A stretch of 49,131 nt of DNA, taken from an uncultured Eubacteriales bacterium. Its GTDB lineage: Bacteria; Bacillota; Clostridia; Oscillospirales; Acutalibacteraceae. The stretch spans positions 1 through 49,131 of the forward strand of contig CAOUJG010000008.1 of NCBI GenBank assembly GCA_948537335.1. Direction: 5' to 3'. The translations under genes were made by a program, and so were the position numbers. The notes below the pieces were generated by a model. That model ran no database searches. It was given only the letters and a program-made list of their open reading frames with translations, and was not told where the DNA came from. Below, in pieces: positions 16,034 through 23,462 of the stretch (positions are counted from its first letter, which is position 1; the number at the start of each line of letters is the position of its first letter).

Positions 16034-16534
16034 ATGGATTATGAGCTGAAAAGGTTGAGGCTATCAGACGCTAAGCAACTCGCGAAAGCGGCGAACAATG
16101 AAGAAGTGGCGCGGTTTTTGAGAGCAGCATTTCCGTATCCGTACACTCTGCAGGATGCGCGGGAGTACATCAGTTATGCAGCGAGCAGCAAGGATGACGT
16201 GATATTGGGCATTTTTGTCGAAAACAAGGTTTGCGGGTGTATCTGCGCGCGGCTTCGGGGCGACGTGTATGTAAAATCGTGCGAGTTGGGCTATTGGCTG
16301 GCGCAGGAGTACTGGGGCAAGGGTGTCATGACGTCGGCGGTGAAGGCGTTTTGCGAGTTTGTTTTTGAGAATTACGATATAAACAGGATTGACGCGCAGG
16401 TTTTTGCCGAAAATGCAGCCTCGAGGCGGGTTTTGGAGAAGGCTGGGTTTGAGCTTGAAGGAGTGCACAACAAAAAGGTCTATAAATACGGTGAATTCGC
16501 GGATGAGTTGACGTATGCGTTGGTAAAAGACTAG
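16034..16534 (+). CDS. GNAT N-acetyltransferase, RimJ/RimL-like
   Basis: A 166-residue GNAT protein of the RimJ/RimL/Acetyltransf_3 type. It begins with LKRLRLSDAKQLAKAANNEEV. It carries ELGYWLAQEYWGKGVMTSAVKAF, holding the acetyl-CoA pyrophosphate loop, and AENAASRRVLEKAGFELEG, the typical last motif. It starts 6 bases after rimI and is followed by tsaD after 35 bases, so it is part of the same transcript. The substrate cannot be read from sequence; relatives acetylate ribosomal proteins, amino acids or drugs. Confidence 0.88.
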   Translation: MDYELKRLRLSDAKQLAKAANNEEVARFLRAAFPYPYTLQDAREYISYAASSKDDVILGIFVENKVCGCICARLRGDVYVKSCELGYWLAQEYWGKGVMTSAVKAFCEFVFENYDINRIDAQVFAENAASRRVLEKAGFELEGVHNKKVYKYGEFADELTYALVKD

Positions 16535-16569
16535 GTGTTGCGGCAAAATTACGGTGACGAGGGAGAGAA

Positions 16570-17586
16570 ATGCTAGTGAAGATCTTGGCGATAGAGAGTT
16601 CGTGCGATGAGACGGCAGCAGCGGTGGTGCAAGACGGTAGAAAAGTGCTGTCAAACGTGGTCGCGTCGCAAGAAGAGCATAAATTGTACGGTGGAGTAGT
16701 GCCCGAAATCGCGTCACGAAGGCACATAGAGGTAATCTCGCAAATAACAAAACAGGCACTAAGCTTGTCAGAGTGCGGAATGCATGACATAGATGCCGTT
16801 GCAGTGACTTATGCGCCGGGACTCATCGGGTCTTTGCTAGTGGGAGTAGGCTTTGCAAAAGGGCTCGCGCTATCGGCCAAACTGCCGCTAATCCCGGTGC
16901 ACCACCTGCGGTCGCACATCGCGGCGAACTACATAACGCACCCGGAGCTGACGCCGCCGTTCTTGTGCCTGGTGGTCTCGGGCGGGCACAGCCATATCAT
17001 CGAGGTCGAGGACTACACCAAGCTAAAAGTTTTGGGGCAAACGCGGGACGATGCGGCCGGGGAAGCCTTTGACAAAGCCGCGAGGACAATGAAAATGCCG
17101 TATCCAGGCGGAGTGTATCTAGACAAGGCCGCCGAAAAAGGCAACGCGAACGCATATAAATTGCCGCGCCCGACGGTGCAGGGGTCGGAGTACGACTTTA
17201 GCTTTTCTGGGCTAAAAACGGCAGTCATAAATCGGCTGCACAACGCCGAGCAAAAGGGAGAGAGCATCAACGTGAATGACATGGCGGCCTCGTTTCGGGC
17301 AGCAGTGGTGGATTGTTTAATGGAAAACTTCGTAAAAGCGGCGCAGAATCTGGGTTATACCAAACTAGCCGCAGCGGGAGGCGTTTCGGCGAACCTCCTA
17401 TTGCGCAGAAGGCTCTTTGAGGAGTGCAAAAAAAGAGGCTGGCAGGCCTACATTCCAGATCTGACGCTGTGTGGAGACAACGCGGCGATGGTCGGAGCGC
17501 AGGCGTACTATGAATATCAAAAAGGAAACGTTGCCACCATGAGCCTAAACGCGGTAGCAACGCTGAATATCGACACTTTGAGCTGA
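16570..17586 (+). CDS. tsaD: tRNA N6-threonylcarbamoyladenosine transferase subunit TsaD
   Basis: A 338-residue TsaD of the Kae1/YgjD family. It is the catalytic subunit that transfers threonylcarbamoyl to A37 of tRNAs reading ANN codons, working with TsaB and TsaE. Seen motifs: ILAIESSCDETAAAVV, VVPEIASRRHIE (metal-binding H-x3-H region with VHHLRSHIAANY), VVSGGHSHI, DDAAGEAFDKAAR and LCGDNAAMVGA. ATG 16570 follows GAGGGAGAG. It ends the polA to tsaD run and converges on cdaR with a 39-base gap that shows no convincing hairpin. Neither tsaB nor tsaE is in the window. Confidence 0.97.
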   Translation: MLVKILAIESSCDETAAAVVQDGRKVLSNVVASQEEHKLYGGVVPEIASRRHIEVISQITKQALSLSECGMHDIDAVAVTYAPGLIGSLLVGVGFAKGLALSAKLPLIPVHHLRSHIAANYITHPELTPPFLCLVVSGGHSHIIEVEDYTKLKVLGQTRDDAAGEAFDKAARTMKMPYPGGVYLDKAAEKGNANAYKLPRPTVQGSEYDFSFSGLKTAVINRLHNAEQKGESINVNDMAASFRAAVVDCLMENFVKAAQNLGYTKLAAAGGVSANLLLRRRLFEECKKRGWQAYIPDLTLCGDNAAMVGAQAYYEYQKGNVATMSLNAVATLNIDTLS

Positions 17587-17625
17587 TTGATAAATTTTCG
17601 GGTGTACTAAAAATTGCAGCGGAAT

Positions 17626-18897
17626 CTACTTTTTCGCGACACTAACAGTCAAACCGTAGGACCCATACGCCCAGCACTTATTGGCGCCGGAGCTAAATGC
17701 GATTTTGGCGGGCATCTCAGTGCGTCCAACAAAATCCTCTTTGCCAGAAAGATCAATCTCGGCCGAAACGTCGCTGTCAGACAATGTGCGAAGCTGCGCA
17801 ATCGGGCCAACAACCGTAACATTCAGACTTGAGAAGCTAGAGGTTGCCGATTTGCCGTCCGGAACGTTCTTAAAGCGAATATTCTTAGCAGCGACGGTGC
17901 GCGCCTGGAAGCCAAGCAGGTTCATTTTGACAGTCGCATGAGTCGTGCTGCTGAGGTTTCTGCAGTCGCTGGGTAGCTTAATCTCAGGCTCAAACTGGCA
18001 GTTCTCGAGGTTTATCTGAGAGAAATCGATGGGTTCAAGCGAAACGTCGGAGATCTTGCCGATGACATCCGCAGGGGCTGCAATCTCTATCTTGGCCGGA
18101 GTCACCGCAATTGGCAGGGATTTCACATTAAGCCCCGCCGGAACGCCCGTAAATTCTGGCTTAACGTTCACAAACTTACGCTGCAGAATCGCAACAGTCG
18201 CGTTAACCTTAGTAACACTAAGCGTCAGGTTGGTTGTGTTGATCTTATTCCCCGCCGCATCAAGAAGGTTTATCGGCAGGTCGTTCAAATAAGCCGTTCT
18301 GTTGAGGATTCCAGGAATATTCCCCTCTACGGTCACGCTCGCAATACTCGAAACAACCGACTCAGGGCCAGAAATCTCAATCTGCGCGTCGGACAAAGCA
18401 ATAGGAGGCACGAAGTAATCGGGGTTCGCGCTAAACTTGATGTTGGGCGTAATGTCAAAAGTCTGGCTGCGGAAGCGATCCACCACAACGGTGATGAACT
18501 TTGGCGACACGCTAGAAGTGAAGTCGTAGTCGGTCAGAATGCTGTTTTTCTTGGCACAAAGCTCTAGGGTGTAGGTCCCGACGGAGGTTATCATGTTTGC
18601 AGATTGTGCCGCGGTGACTAAGATGTCATTTTTCGAGAGCTGCCCAAGGATCAGCCGATTGCCCGTCACAGAGATCTCGGCTCTAATTTCGTCCACACCA
18701 AAAACCGTCAAACCGCTTTCCTTGGCGCTTTCCGAGAGGGATACCTGAATGGGAATGTCCGAAATGAGCTTGGTGGTGGACTCCGAAGCGCTCGTAGAAA
18801 GTATGACCCAAAAAATGAACGCAAAAATCACCGAAAACAGCATGACAACTTTGTTGTTGTAGAATAATCGCCCCAAATTAAACCTATTTGTTTTCAT
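17626..18897 (-). CDS. cdaR: YbbR-domain protein CdaR, regulator of diadenylate cyclase
   Basis: A 423-residue membrane-anchored YbbR-domain protein. A single membrane segment near the N-terminus (VVMLFSVIFAFIFWVIL, about residues 17-34) is followed by four extracytoplasmic repeats of about 80-90 residues. These carry recurring motifs such as SEIDLSG- and VEGNIPG-like strands and VxV(x)GP turns. In Bacillus and Listeria CdaR binds CdaA and tunes c-di-AMP production. The start lies within the end of cdaA, overlapping it by 14 bases, so the two are coupled. No glmM or glmS follows, unlike the common cdaA-cdaR-glmM order; the next gene downstream is convergent tsaD. Confidence 0.93.
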   Translation of the reverse strand: MKTNRFNLGRLFYNNKVVMLFSVIFAFIFWVILSTSASESTTKLISDIPIQVSLSESAKESGLTVFGVDEIRAEISVTGNRLILGQLSKNDILVTAAQSANMITSVGTYTLELCAKKNSILTDYDFTSSVSPKFITVVVDRFRSQTFDITPNIKFSANPDYFVPPIALSDAQIEISGPESVVSSIASVTVEGNIPGILNRTAYLNDLPINLLDAAGNKINTTNLTLSVTKVNATVAILQRKFVNVKPEFTGVPAGLNVKSLPIAVTPAKIEIAAPADVIGKISDVSLEPIDFSQINLENCQFEPEIKLPSDCRNLSSTTHATVKMNLLGFQARTVAAKNIRFKNVPDGKSATSSFSSLNVTVVGPIAQLRTLSDSDVSAEIDLSGKEDFVGRTEMPAKIAFSSGANKCWAYGSYGLTVSVAKK

Positions 18898-19771
18898 TTT
18901 TCTTCCCCATTATAGACTCAATAATTTGATTTTTAACGGTTCGCGCTTCCTCCACGTCGGCAAGCACGCTCTTTTGCAAAAGATCTAGCAGCTTGTCCTT
19001 ATTATAGTTCCGCGTTAGAACGCCGTTCATAGCCACAGAGATAGTCCCGTTTTCCTCCGAAACAACAATAGCAATGGCGTCAGAAATCTCGCTGATGCCA
19101 AGGGCCGCACGGTGACGGGTTCCAACCTCCAAACTGACGTTCTCGTTCTTCGTTAAAGGCAGAATGCAGCCCGCAGCATAAATGGAAAACCCGCGAATAA
19201 TCATGGCGCCGTCGTGCAAGGGAGCCTTATTAAAAAAGATGTTCCCAATAATCGGCACAGAAGGCTTTGCGCGCAGAACGGTGCCCGTGTCGATGTAGTC
19301 GCCAAGCTTAGTTTGCCGCTCAAAAACGATCAGAGCGCCGGTTTTGGTCTGTTGAAGCAGCAAGATTGCCTCCACAACGGTATGTATGCATTTTTGCTGC
19401 AGCCGGTAAGACGCCACGTTAAACTTGTGCAGCGCGGGTGAGGCCCAGTATTTGCTGATTTTGCTCCGGCCGATTTGCTCGAGGGCGCGGCGGAGTTCTG
19501 GCTGAAAAACAACGAGCAGCGCGATAATTCCGAATTCGAAAAACTTGTTCAACAAATATCGTAACATCCTAAAATTAAACTGAAAAGAGGCCACATAGGC
19601 AACCACCAAGATCAAAAGGCCCTTAACGAGCTGACTGGCGCGGGTTTCACGGATCAGCTTAATAAAATTATAAAAAATAAAAGACATAATAGAAATATCG
19701 AAAAAATCGGAGACGGTGAACGTTTTCATCAGGCAAAAAAAGGCGTTGAGGTTGTTAAAAATAATGTCCAT
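18884..19771 (-). CDS. cdaA: Diadenylate cyclase CdaA
   Basis: A 295-residue CdaA/DacA that makes cyclic di-AMP from two ATP at the membrane. Hydrophobic segments in the first 100 residues (IMSFIFYNFIKLI, LLILVVAYVASFQF, FGIIALLVVFQPELRRAL) precede the DAC domain. The domain is marked by GALIVFE, the catalytic NKAPLHDGAMIIRG (DGA at about residue 174) and GTRHRAALGISE (RHR motif). c-di-AMP controls potassium and osmotic balance, cell-wall homeostasis and sporulation. ATG 19771 is the only good start before the first membrane segment. It is the first gene of cdaA-cdaR. Confidence 0.96.
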   Translation of the reverse strand: MDIIFNNLNAFFCLMKTFTVSDFFDISIMSFIFYNFIKLIRETRASQLVKGLLILVVAYVASFQFNFRMLRYLLNKFFEFGIIALLVVFQPELRRALEQIGRSKISKYWASPALHKFNVASYRLQQKCIHTVVEAILLLQQTKTGALIVFERQTKLGDYIDTGTVLRAKPSVPIIGNIFFNKAPLHDGAMIIRGFSIYAAGCILPLTKNENVSLEVGTRHRAALGISEISDAIAIVVSEENGTISVAMNGVLTRNYNKDKLLDLLQKSVLADVEEARTVKNQIIESIMGKKNENK

Positions 19772-19888
19772 TATTTTCTTCTTTCCGAGAGAAAATCTCT
19801 AAAAAAAATTAGTCCTATAAATAATGTTAACATATTTTTTGAGAAAATGGAAGTTTTTTTATTTTAAAAAATTAATATGGCGATGGGG

Positions 19889-21028
19889 CTAGGGTTTGAT
19901 CCCATCGACAACGTTAAGAAGCGCGTCAATATCGGACATCTTGGTAAAAGCAGAAGGGCAAATCCGCACGGCTCCGCGGTTAAGCGTGTTGCAGAATCTG
20001 TGAGCGGCCGGAGCACAGTGCAACCCCGCGCGGACGTAGATTTTGTGCTTGTTCAGGATCTCGGCAACGGCTTCGCTATGGAGGCCAGCAATGTTGAAGG
20101 ACAGCAAAGGCACGAAATGGTGAGGCTCGGGAGCAGGCATATATAGCTGAACGCCTTTAATTCGGGACAGACCGTTGTACAGATGGCGAATTAATCGGTG
20201 CTCATGACTTGAAATTTTCTCCAAAGTTACCGAGTTTAAGAAGTCTATCCCAGCGTGCAGACCTGCGATTCCAGCGAGGTTTTGCGTGCCACTCTCAAAT
20301 TTTTCGGGCATCACGTCCGTCTGCAGGTAAGAGTCCGAATTTAGCCCCGTGCCGCCCTGAACAGTAGTCGCAAGCCTCTCCCCGCAAGCTGTAATCAGCA
20401 CTCCCACACCCATAGGGCCAAAAAGTCCCTTGTGCCCCGCCAAGCATAGATAGTCGATGCCGATCTTGCCAAGGTCAATAGGTACATGCCCCGCGCTTTG
20501 AGCAGCGTCAACAAGCGTAGGAATCCCAATGCGGTGAGCCATCGCGCAGATTTGTTGAATCGGCAACCGCACACCCCAGACGTTAGAAGCATGAGTGCAG
20601 GCAATAAGCGCAGTCTTAGCGGTGATGGCGCTCTTAAAAGAGCTAACAGTGGCGGCGTCATCGCCCGGAAAGACTTTCGCCTCAGAAAACGAGATTCCAA
20701 GGGGTTCGAGAGCCTTCAAAGGCCGAGTAATGGCGTTGTGCTCGAGACAAGAGATAACAACATGATCGCCAGTCCGCAATAGACCTTTAAGAACCATGTT
20801 GATAGCGTGCGTGCAGTTAAGCGTGAAGACGACGCACTCGGGTCCGGGCGCGTTAAAAAAGCCAGCCAAAGCCTTTCTGCACTCATAAACCGCTCCAGCC
20901 GCCGCCAGGGACATTCTGTGACCGCTACGGCCAGGATTAGCGCCAAGTTTACGCATAGCAAACTCCACAGATCGCAGAACACTCACGGGTTTCGGGAAAG
21001 AAGTAGCAGCATTATCAAGGTATATCAT
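19889..21028 (-). CDS. Cysteine desulfurase-like class V aminotransferase
   Basis: A 379-residue PLP enzyme of the cysteine desulfurase/selenocysteine lyase class. It shows MIYLDNAATSFPKP at the N-terminus, NCTHAINMVLKGLL and LVDAAQSAGHVPIDL. The PLP lysine lies in LAGHKGLFGPMGVG (about residue 206). A candidate persulfide cysteine lies in RAGLHCAPAAHR (about residue 333). It is shorter and more compact than NifS/IscS and matches the subfamily often annotated as 'cysteine desulfurase family protein'. The DUF3343 gene overlaps its start by four bases (ATGA). That pairing suggests the small protein receives sulfur or selenium from it; this is inference, since no selD, selU or iscU is in view. 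Confidence 0.88.
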   Translation of the reverse strand: MIYLDNAATSFPKPVSVLRSVEFAMRKLGANPGRSGHRMSLAAAGAVYECRKALAGFFNAPGPECVVFTLNCTHAINMVLKGLLRTGDHVVISCLEHNAITRPLKALEPLGISFSEAKVFPGDDAATVSSFKSAITAKTALIACTHASNVWGVRLPIQQICAMAHRIGIPTLVDAAQSAGHVPIDLGKIGIDYLCLAGHKGLFGPMGVGVLITACGERLATTVQGGTGLNSDSYLQTDVMPEKFESGTQNLAGIAGLHAGIDFLNSVTLEKISSHEHRLIRHLYNGLSRIKGVQLYMPAPEPHHFVPLLSFNIAGLHSEAVAEILNKHKIYVRAGLHCAPAAHRFCNTLNRGAVRICPSAFTKMSDIDALLNVVDGIKP

Positions 21029-21255
21029 CGTTTTGCCCCCAAATATTTTTTGTTTAGCACGCCAACTTGCGCCTGAGACAGTATTCTAGCGGCAGATTCA
21101 GCGTCGCCGTAAATAATAAGGCCATATCCGCAGCCCGAATGCGCATTGCCAGAAGACACGCGGAGTATCTCGCATTTGATTCCCCTCGAGCTCAGTAAAT
21201 CGCGGCCTTTCATGGCATAAGTTATCGAACTCAATGTAAATAGCGCTTTTTTCAA
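21025..21255 (-). CDS. DUF3343 putative sulfur/selenium carrier
   Basis: A 76-residue protein of the DUF3343 family, annotated in databases as a putative Se/S carrier. It has the family's start pattern (KKALFTLSSITYAMKGRDLL), a central strand (IKCEILRVS) and the motif HSGCGYGLII containing the conserved cysteine. It begins at TTG 21255 behind GGAG, 10 bases upstream. A TATAAT on the minus strand lies near 21293-21298, without a strong -35. The stop overlaps the start of the cysteine-desulfurase-like gene by ATGA, so the two are coupled and probably act together. Confidence 0.87.
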   Translation of the reverse strand: MKKALFTLSSITYAMKGRDLLSSRGIKCEILRVSSGNAHSGCGYGLIIYGDAESAARILSQAQVGVLNKKYLGAKR

Positions 21256-21339
21256 GGCTAATCAACTCCATGCAAATTTCTTGCTAAAACATTATATGAA
21301 AATCTGCGCCGCGCCGTGAAAATCGGGCAGCAAAATTTT

Positions 21340-21364
21340 AAGCACCAGCAAAAAGCCAGTGCTT
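21340..21364 (-). terminator. Hairpin after ispF
   Basis: On the minus strand AAGCACTGGC (21364-21355) pairs with GCTGGTGCTT (21349-21340) around TTTTT, ten pairs with two G-T. The tail reads AAAATTTT, not a clean T run, so it is a probable but weak terminator about 40 bases after ispF. Confidence 0.45.
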
Positions 21365-21406
21365 GAGCAAAATATGATGTGTTTGAGTCCCGACAGAATG
21401 GGAAAA

Positions 21407-21874
21407 TCAGTCTAAAAGGCAAACCGCATGAGTCGAAATCCCCTCCAAACGGCCGGTAAAGCCCATATGCTCTTCGGTTGTAGCTTTCACGCTGATTTGG
21501 CCAACGGCAACCCCGCAAACGCTAGCAATATTGGTGCGCATGAGCGAAATGTATGGCGAAAGCTTGGGCTTCTGCGCGATGACGGTCGCGTCGATATTGG
21601 CGATGTGAAGGCCCGCAGCGGCAATTTTTTCGCAAACGACGCCCAGCAAATGGAGGCTGTTAGCGTCTTTAAAATTATCGGCAGTGTCCGGGAACAGGCC
21701 GCCGATGTCACCCAAAGCGGCGGCGCCCAGCAGCGCGTCCATGATTGCGTGAGTTAGCACATCTGCGTCGGAGTGGCCAAGCAGCCCGTGCGTATGCGGA
21801 ATTTCGCATCCACCCAAAATTAGCTTTCTTCCGACAATCAGCTTGTGCGCGTCGTAACCATGCCCAATCCTCAT
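21407..21874 (-). CDS. ispF: 2-C-methyl-D-erythritol 2,4-cyclodiphosphate synthase
   Basis: A 155-residue IspF of the MEP isoprenoid pathway. It cyclises CDP-methylerythritol 2-phosphate to MEcPP with loss of CMP. Metal-binding Asp and His are in GHGYDAHKL (residues 4-12), with the third His in GHSDADVLTHAIMDALLG. ALGDIGGLFPDT and ATTEEHMGFTGR are also diagnostic. Length is normal. Its ATG overlaps the ispD stop by four bases (ATGA). IspF and IspD act two steps apart in the same pathway, IspE between them; ispE is not in the window. Confidence 0.97.
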   Translation of the reverse strand: MRIGHGYDAHKLIVGRKLILGGCEIPHTHGLLGHSDADVLTHAIMDALLGAAALGDIGGLFPDTADNFKDANSLHLLGVVCEKIAAAGLHIANIDATVIAQKPKLSPYISLMRTNIASVCGVAVGQISVKATTEEHMGFTGRLEGISTHAVCLLD

Positions 21875-22569
21875 ATAGAATCGCTCCTTTGCCGTAAAAT
21901 CCCCTCAAAAACAGCGATATCATCGGGCGTAGTGAGCTTTAGGTTAGAGTAGCTGCCCTTCACAATATGCACACGCTCGCCGATATTCTCAATCAGCTGG
22001 CAGTCGTCGGTGTAGTCCGCGCCCGCCCGGGTGGCAGCATCCATCGCGGCCAAATATAGATCCTTGGCAAAAACCTGCGGTGTCTGGATGTTCCACAAAA
22101 CGCTGCGGTCCAGCGACTTAACAACGAAATTCTGCGAATCCACGGTCTTTATGGTATCTTTGCAAGGCACGCCTAAAGAACTGGCGCCGTGCACAAAGGC
22201 GTCACGGACAGCAGAATCAATCTCCGCGCTAGTGATAAGGCATCGAGCCGCATCGTGAACTGCATAATGGGTGGTACGCGTACCACAAATGTTTATACCG
22301 GAGAATGCTGATTCCTGTCGAAAACGCCCTCCAGGAGCAAACTTTGTGACTTTTTTAACTTTGTATTTTTTAATAATTTCGCGCAGAGTTGATACGTGCT
22401 CATCTCGACAAACCAAAATGACTTCGTCGATGGATTCGGCACATTCAAAAGCCTTTAGCGTATAAACAATGGCTGGGACGGCGTTTAGCGTAAGAAAGAT
22501 TTTATCCGTTCCCATGCGAGTGGAGTTTCCGGCGGCGACGATTACCGCAGAGACGAACTGACTGGCCAT
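21871..22569 (-). CDS. ispD: 2-C-methyl-D-erythritol 4-phosphate cytidylyltransferase
   Basis: A 232-residue IspD that joins CTP and methylerythritol 4-phosphate. The nucleotide-binding N-terminus SAVIVAAGNSTRMGTDKIFL (about residues 6-25), VHDAARCLIT and PCKDTIKTVD are family motifs. TDDCQLIENIG lies near the C-terminus. ATG 22569 follows AAAGGGAGG with 8 bases of spacing; a longer in-frame extension upstream would cross the promoter and is rejected. A sigma-A-type promoter and a perfect 7-2-7 inverted repeat lie directly upstream, so the pair ispD-ispF may be under its own operator. Confidence 0.96.
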   Translation of the reverse strand: MASQFVSAVIVAAGNSTRMGTDKIFLTLNAVPAIVYTLKAFECAESIDEVILVCRDEHVSTLREIIKKYKVKKVTKFAPGGRFRQESAFSGINICGTRTTHYAVHDAARCLITSAEIDSAVRDAFVHGASSLGVPCKDTIKTVDSQNFVVKSLDRSVLWNIQTPQVFAKDLYLAAMDAATRAGADYTDDCQLIENIGERVHIVKGSYSNLKLTTPDDIAVFEGILRQRSDSI

Positions 22570-22591
22570 AGCAAAGCCTCCCTTTCGAAGA

Positions 22592-22607
22592 TTAGGCGCA
22601 CGCCTAA
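22592..22607. promoter_or_regulatory. 7-2-7 inverted repeat, possible operator of ispD-ispF
   Basis: TTAGGCG and CGCCTAA separated by CA form a perfect inverted repeat between the predicted transcription start (about 22612) and the ispD ribosome site. A two-base gap is too tight for a stable RNA hairpin loop without opening pairs, so a dimeric DNA-binding protein is more likely. The regulator is unknown. Confidence 0.4.
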
Positions 22608-22618
22608 GAGTGAATTTA

Positions 22619-22647
22619 AATATACCACGACCGACAAAATTTTTCAA
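22619..22647 (-). promoter_or_regulatory. Sigma-A-type promoter for ispD-ispF
   Basis: On the minus strand TTGAAA (22647-22642), a 17-base spacer, then TATATT (22624-22619) with TGG upstream. About 40 bases of leader precede ispD. Confidence 0.6.
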
Positions 22648-22705
22648 GAAAAAGGCTCAAAAATTATATAATATCGCTAAATATTAAAAAATATTTTAAA
22701 CATAC

Positions 22706-22734
22706 TTAACAAAATTATTTTGAGGTGATATTAT
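22706..22734 (+). promoter_or_regulatory. Sigma-A-type promoter for the first small secreted protein
   Basis: TTAACA (22706-22711), a 17-base spacer ending GGTGA, then TATTAT (22729-22734). The spacer end and -10 (GGTGA+TATTAT) closely match those of the second secreted-protein gene (GGTGA+TACAAT). Confidence 0.6.
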
Positions 22735-22769
22735 AGTAACCAAATGATTTTTAGGGAGAAGTTTGGTTT

Positions 22770-23228
22770 ATGGCTAAGAAAAAGGTCTTATTATTGGCGC
22801 TAATGCTGCAAGTTGCCTTTTTTATGGGTGTGCCCGCGAGTGCAGAAAAAATTAACCCTGTTAAAGAAGGCTGCAGGCAAGTTTGTAAGACTTTGTTTGA
22901 TTTAAAGAGAACATCAGAAAATGATAGGCAGACTCGGAAAAGAAAAAAGTTAGAGATGGAGCAATTAATTTTAGAAAGGGATGCAGTATTGCAAAGTTTC
23001 GAAGGACAAGGTGGTAACTTTACTAACAATACTAAAAAATTTTTATATAAAAAATATTTTGAAGGACGTCGCTTCTTTTTAGAAAAATCGATTAATCACT
23101 TTAAAAGAAACATTGAGGGTGGCGAACATTTTCAGGATGAGCTTATTGAACTTATTGGGAAAATGTGTTATCCGAAGTATAATTGCAGAGAAAATGAGTA
23201 CGAAGACGTTTATTTATTGGAGTTGTAA
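22770..23228 (+). CDS. Small secreted protein with twin cysteine pairs (152 aa)
   Basis: I do not recognise this family. The first 25 residues form a Sec signal peptide (KKKVLLLALMLQVAFFMG, cleavage after VPASA). The mature part is about 127 residues, strongly charged and predicted helical by eye. It has only four cysteines: C35-x3-C39 near its start and C133-x5-C139 near its end. Two disulfides could therefore clamp a helical hairpin. The gene downstream (23463-23993) encodes a divergent relative with cysteines at nearly the same places, the same GVPxxAE cleavage region and a similar leader (TTTTAGGGAGA...TGGTTTATG). It is a single-gene unit with its own promoter and terminator, in AT-rich sequence unlike the ispD side. 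An extracellular role is likely; beyond that, the function is unknown. Confidence 0.85.
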   Translation: MAKKKVLLLALMLQVAFFMGVPASAEKINPVKEGCRQVCKTLFDLKRTSENDRQTRKRKKLEMEQLILERDAVLQSFEGQGGNFTNNTKKFLYKKYFEGRRFFLEKSINHFKRNIEGGEHFQDELIELIGKMCYPKYNCRENEYEDVYLLEL

Positions 23229-23274
23229 AAGTAATTTTTGATTTGAAATTTTTTAATAGCTTTGATTTATTTTG

Positions 23275-23297
23275 GAGGGAGAGTTCCCTCTATTTTT
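23275..23297 (+). terminator. Rho-independent terminator of the first secreted-protein gene
   Basis: GAGGGA (23275-23280) pairs with TCCCTC (23285-23290) around GAGT, followed by TATTTTTT. It lies 47 bases after the stop codon. Confidence 0.8.
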
Positions 23298-23401
23298 TGT
23301 GTGTTTTGGGTTGATTTAAATAAAAATGTATAATTAAATTATAAAAATAATATTTAAAGAACTAAATATCCTCTAAAATTTAAAAAACATTTTGGATATT
23401 G

Positions 23402-23430
23402 TTGACGGATTGGCGCGAAGGTGATACAAT
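23402..23430 (+). promoter_or_regulatory. Strong sigma-A promoter for the second secreted protein
   Basis: TTGACG (23402-23407), a 17-base spacer, then TACAAT (23425-23430). Five of six bases match the consensus in each box. The start codon is at 23463. Confidence 0.75.
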
Positions 23431-23462
23431 AACGGTAAAATAATTTTAGGAGAGATTGGTTT

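Noticed and set aside
19889..21255. Selenium-specific pathway
   Set aside because: The DUF3343 and desulfurase pair hints at selenium or sulfur, but no selD, selA, selB, selU or in-frame TGA selenocysteine codon was found, so only a carrier role is proposed.
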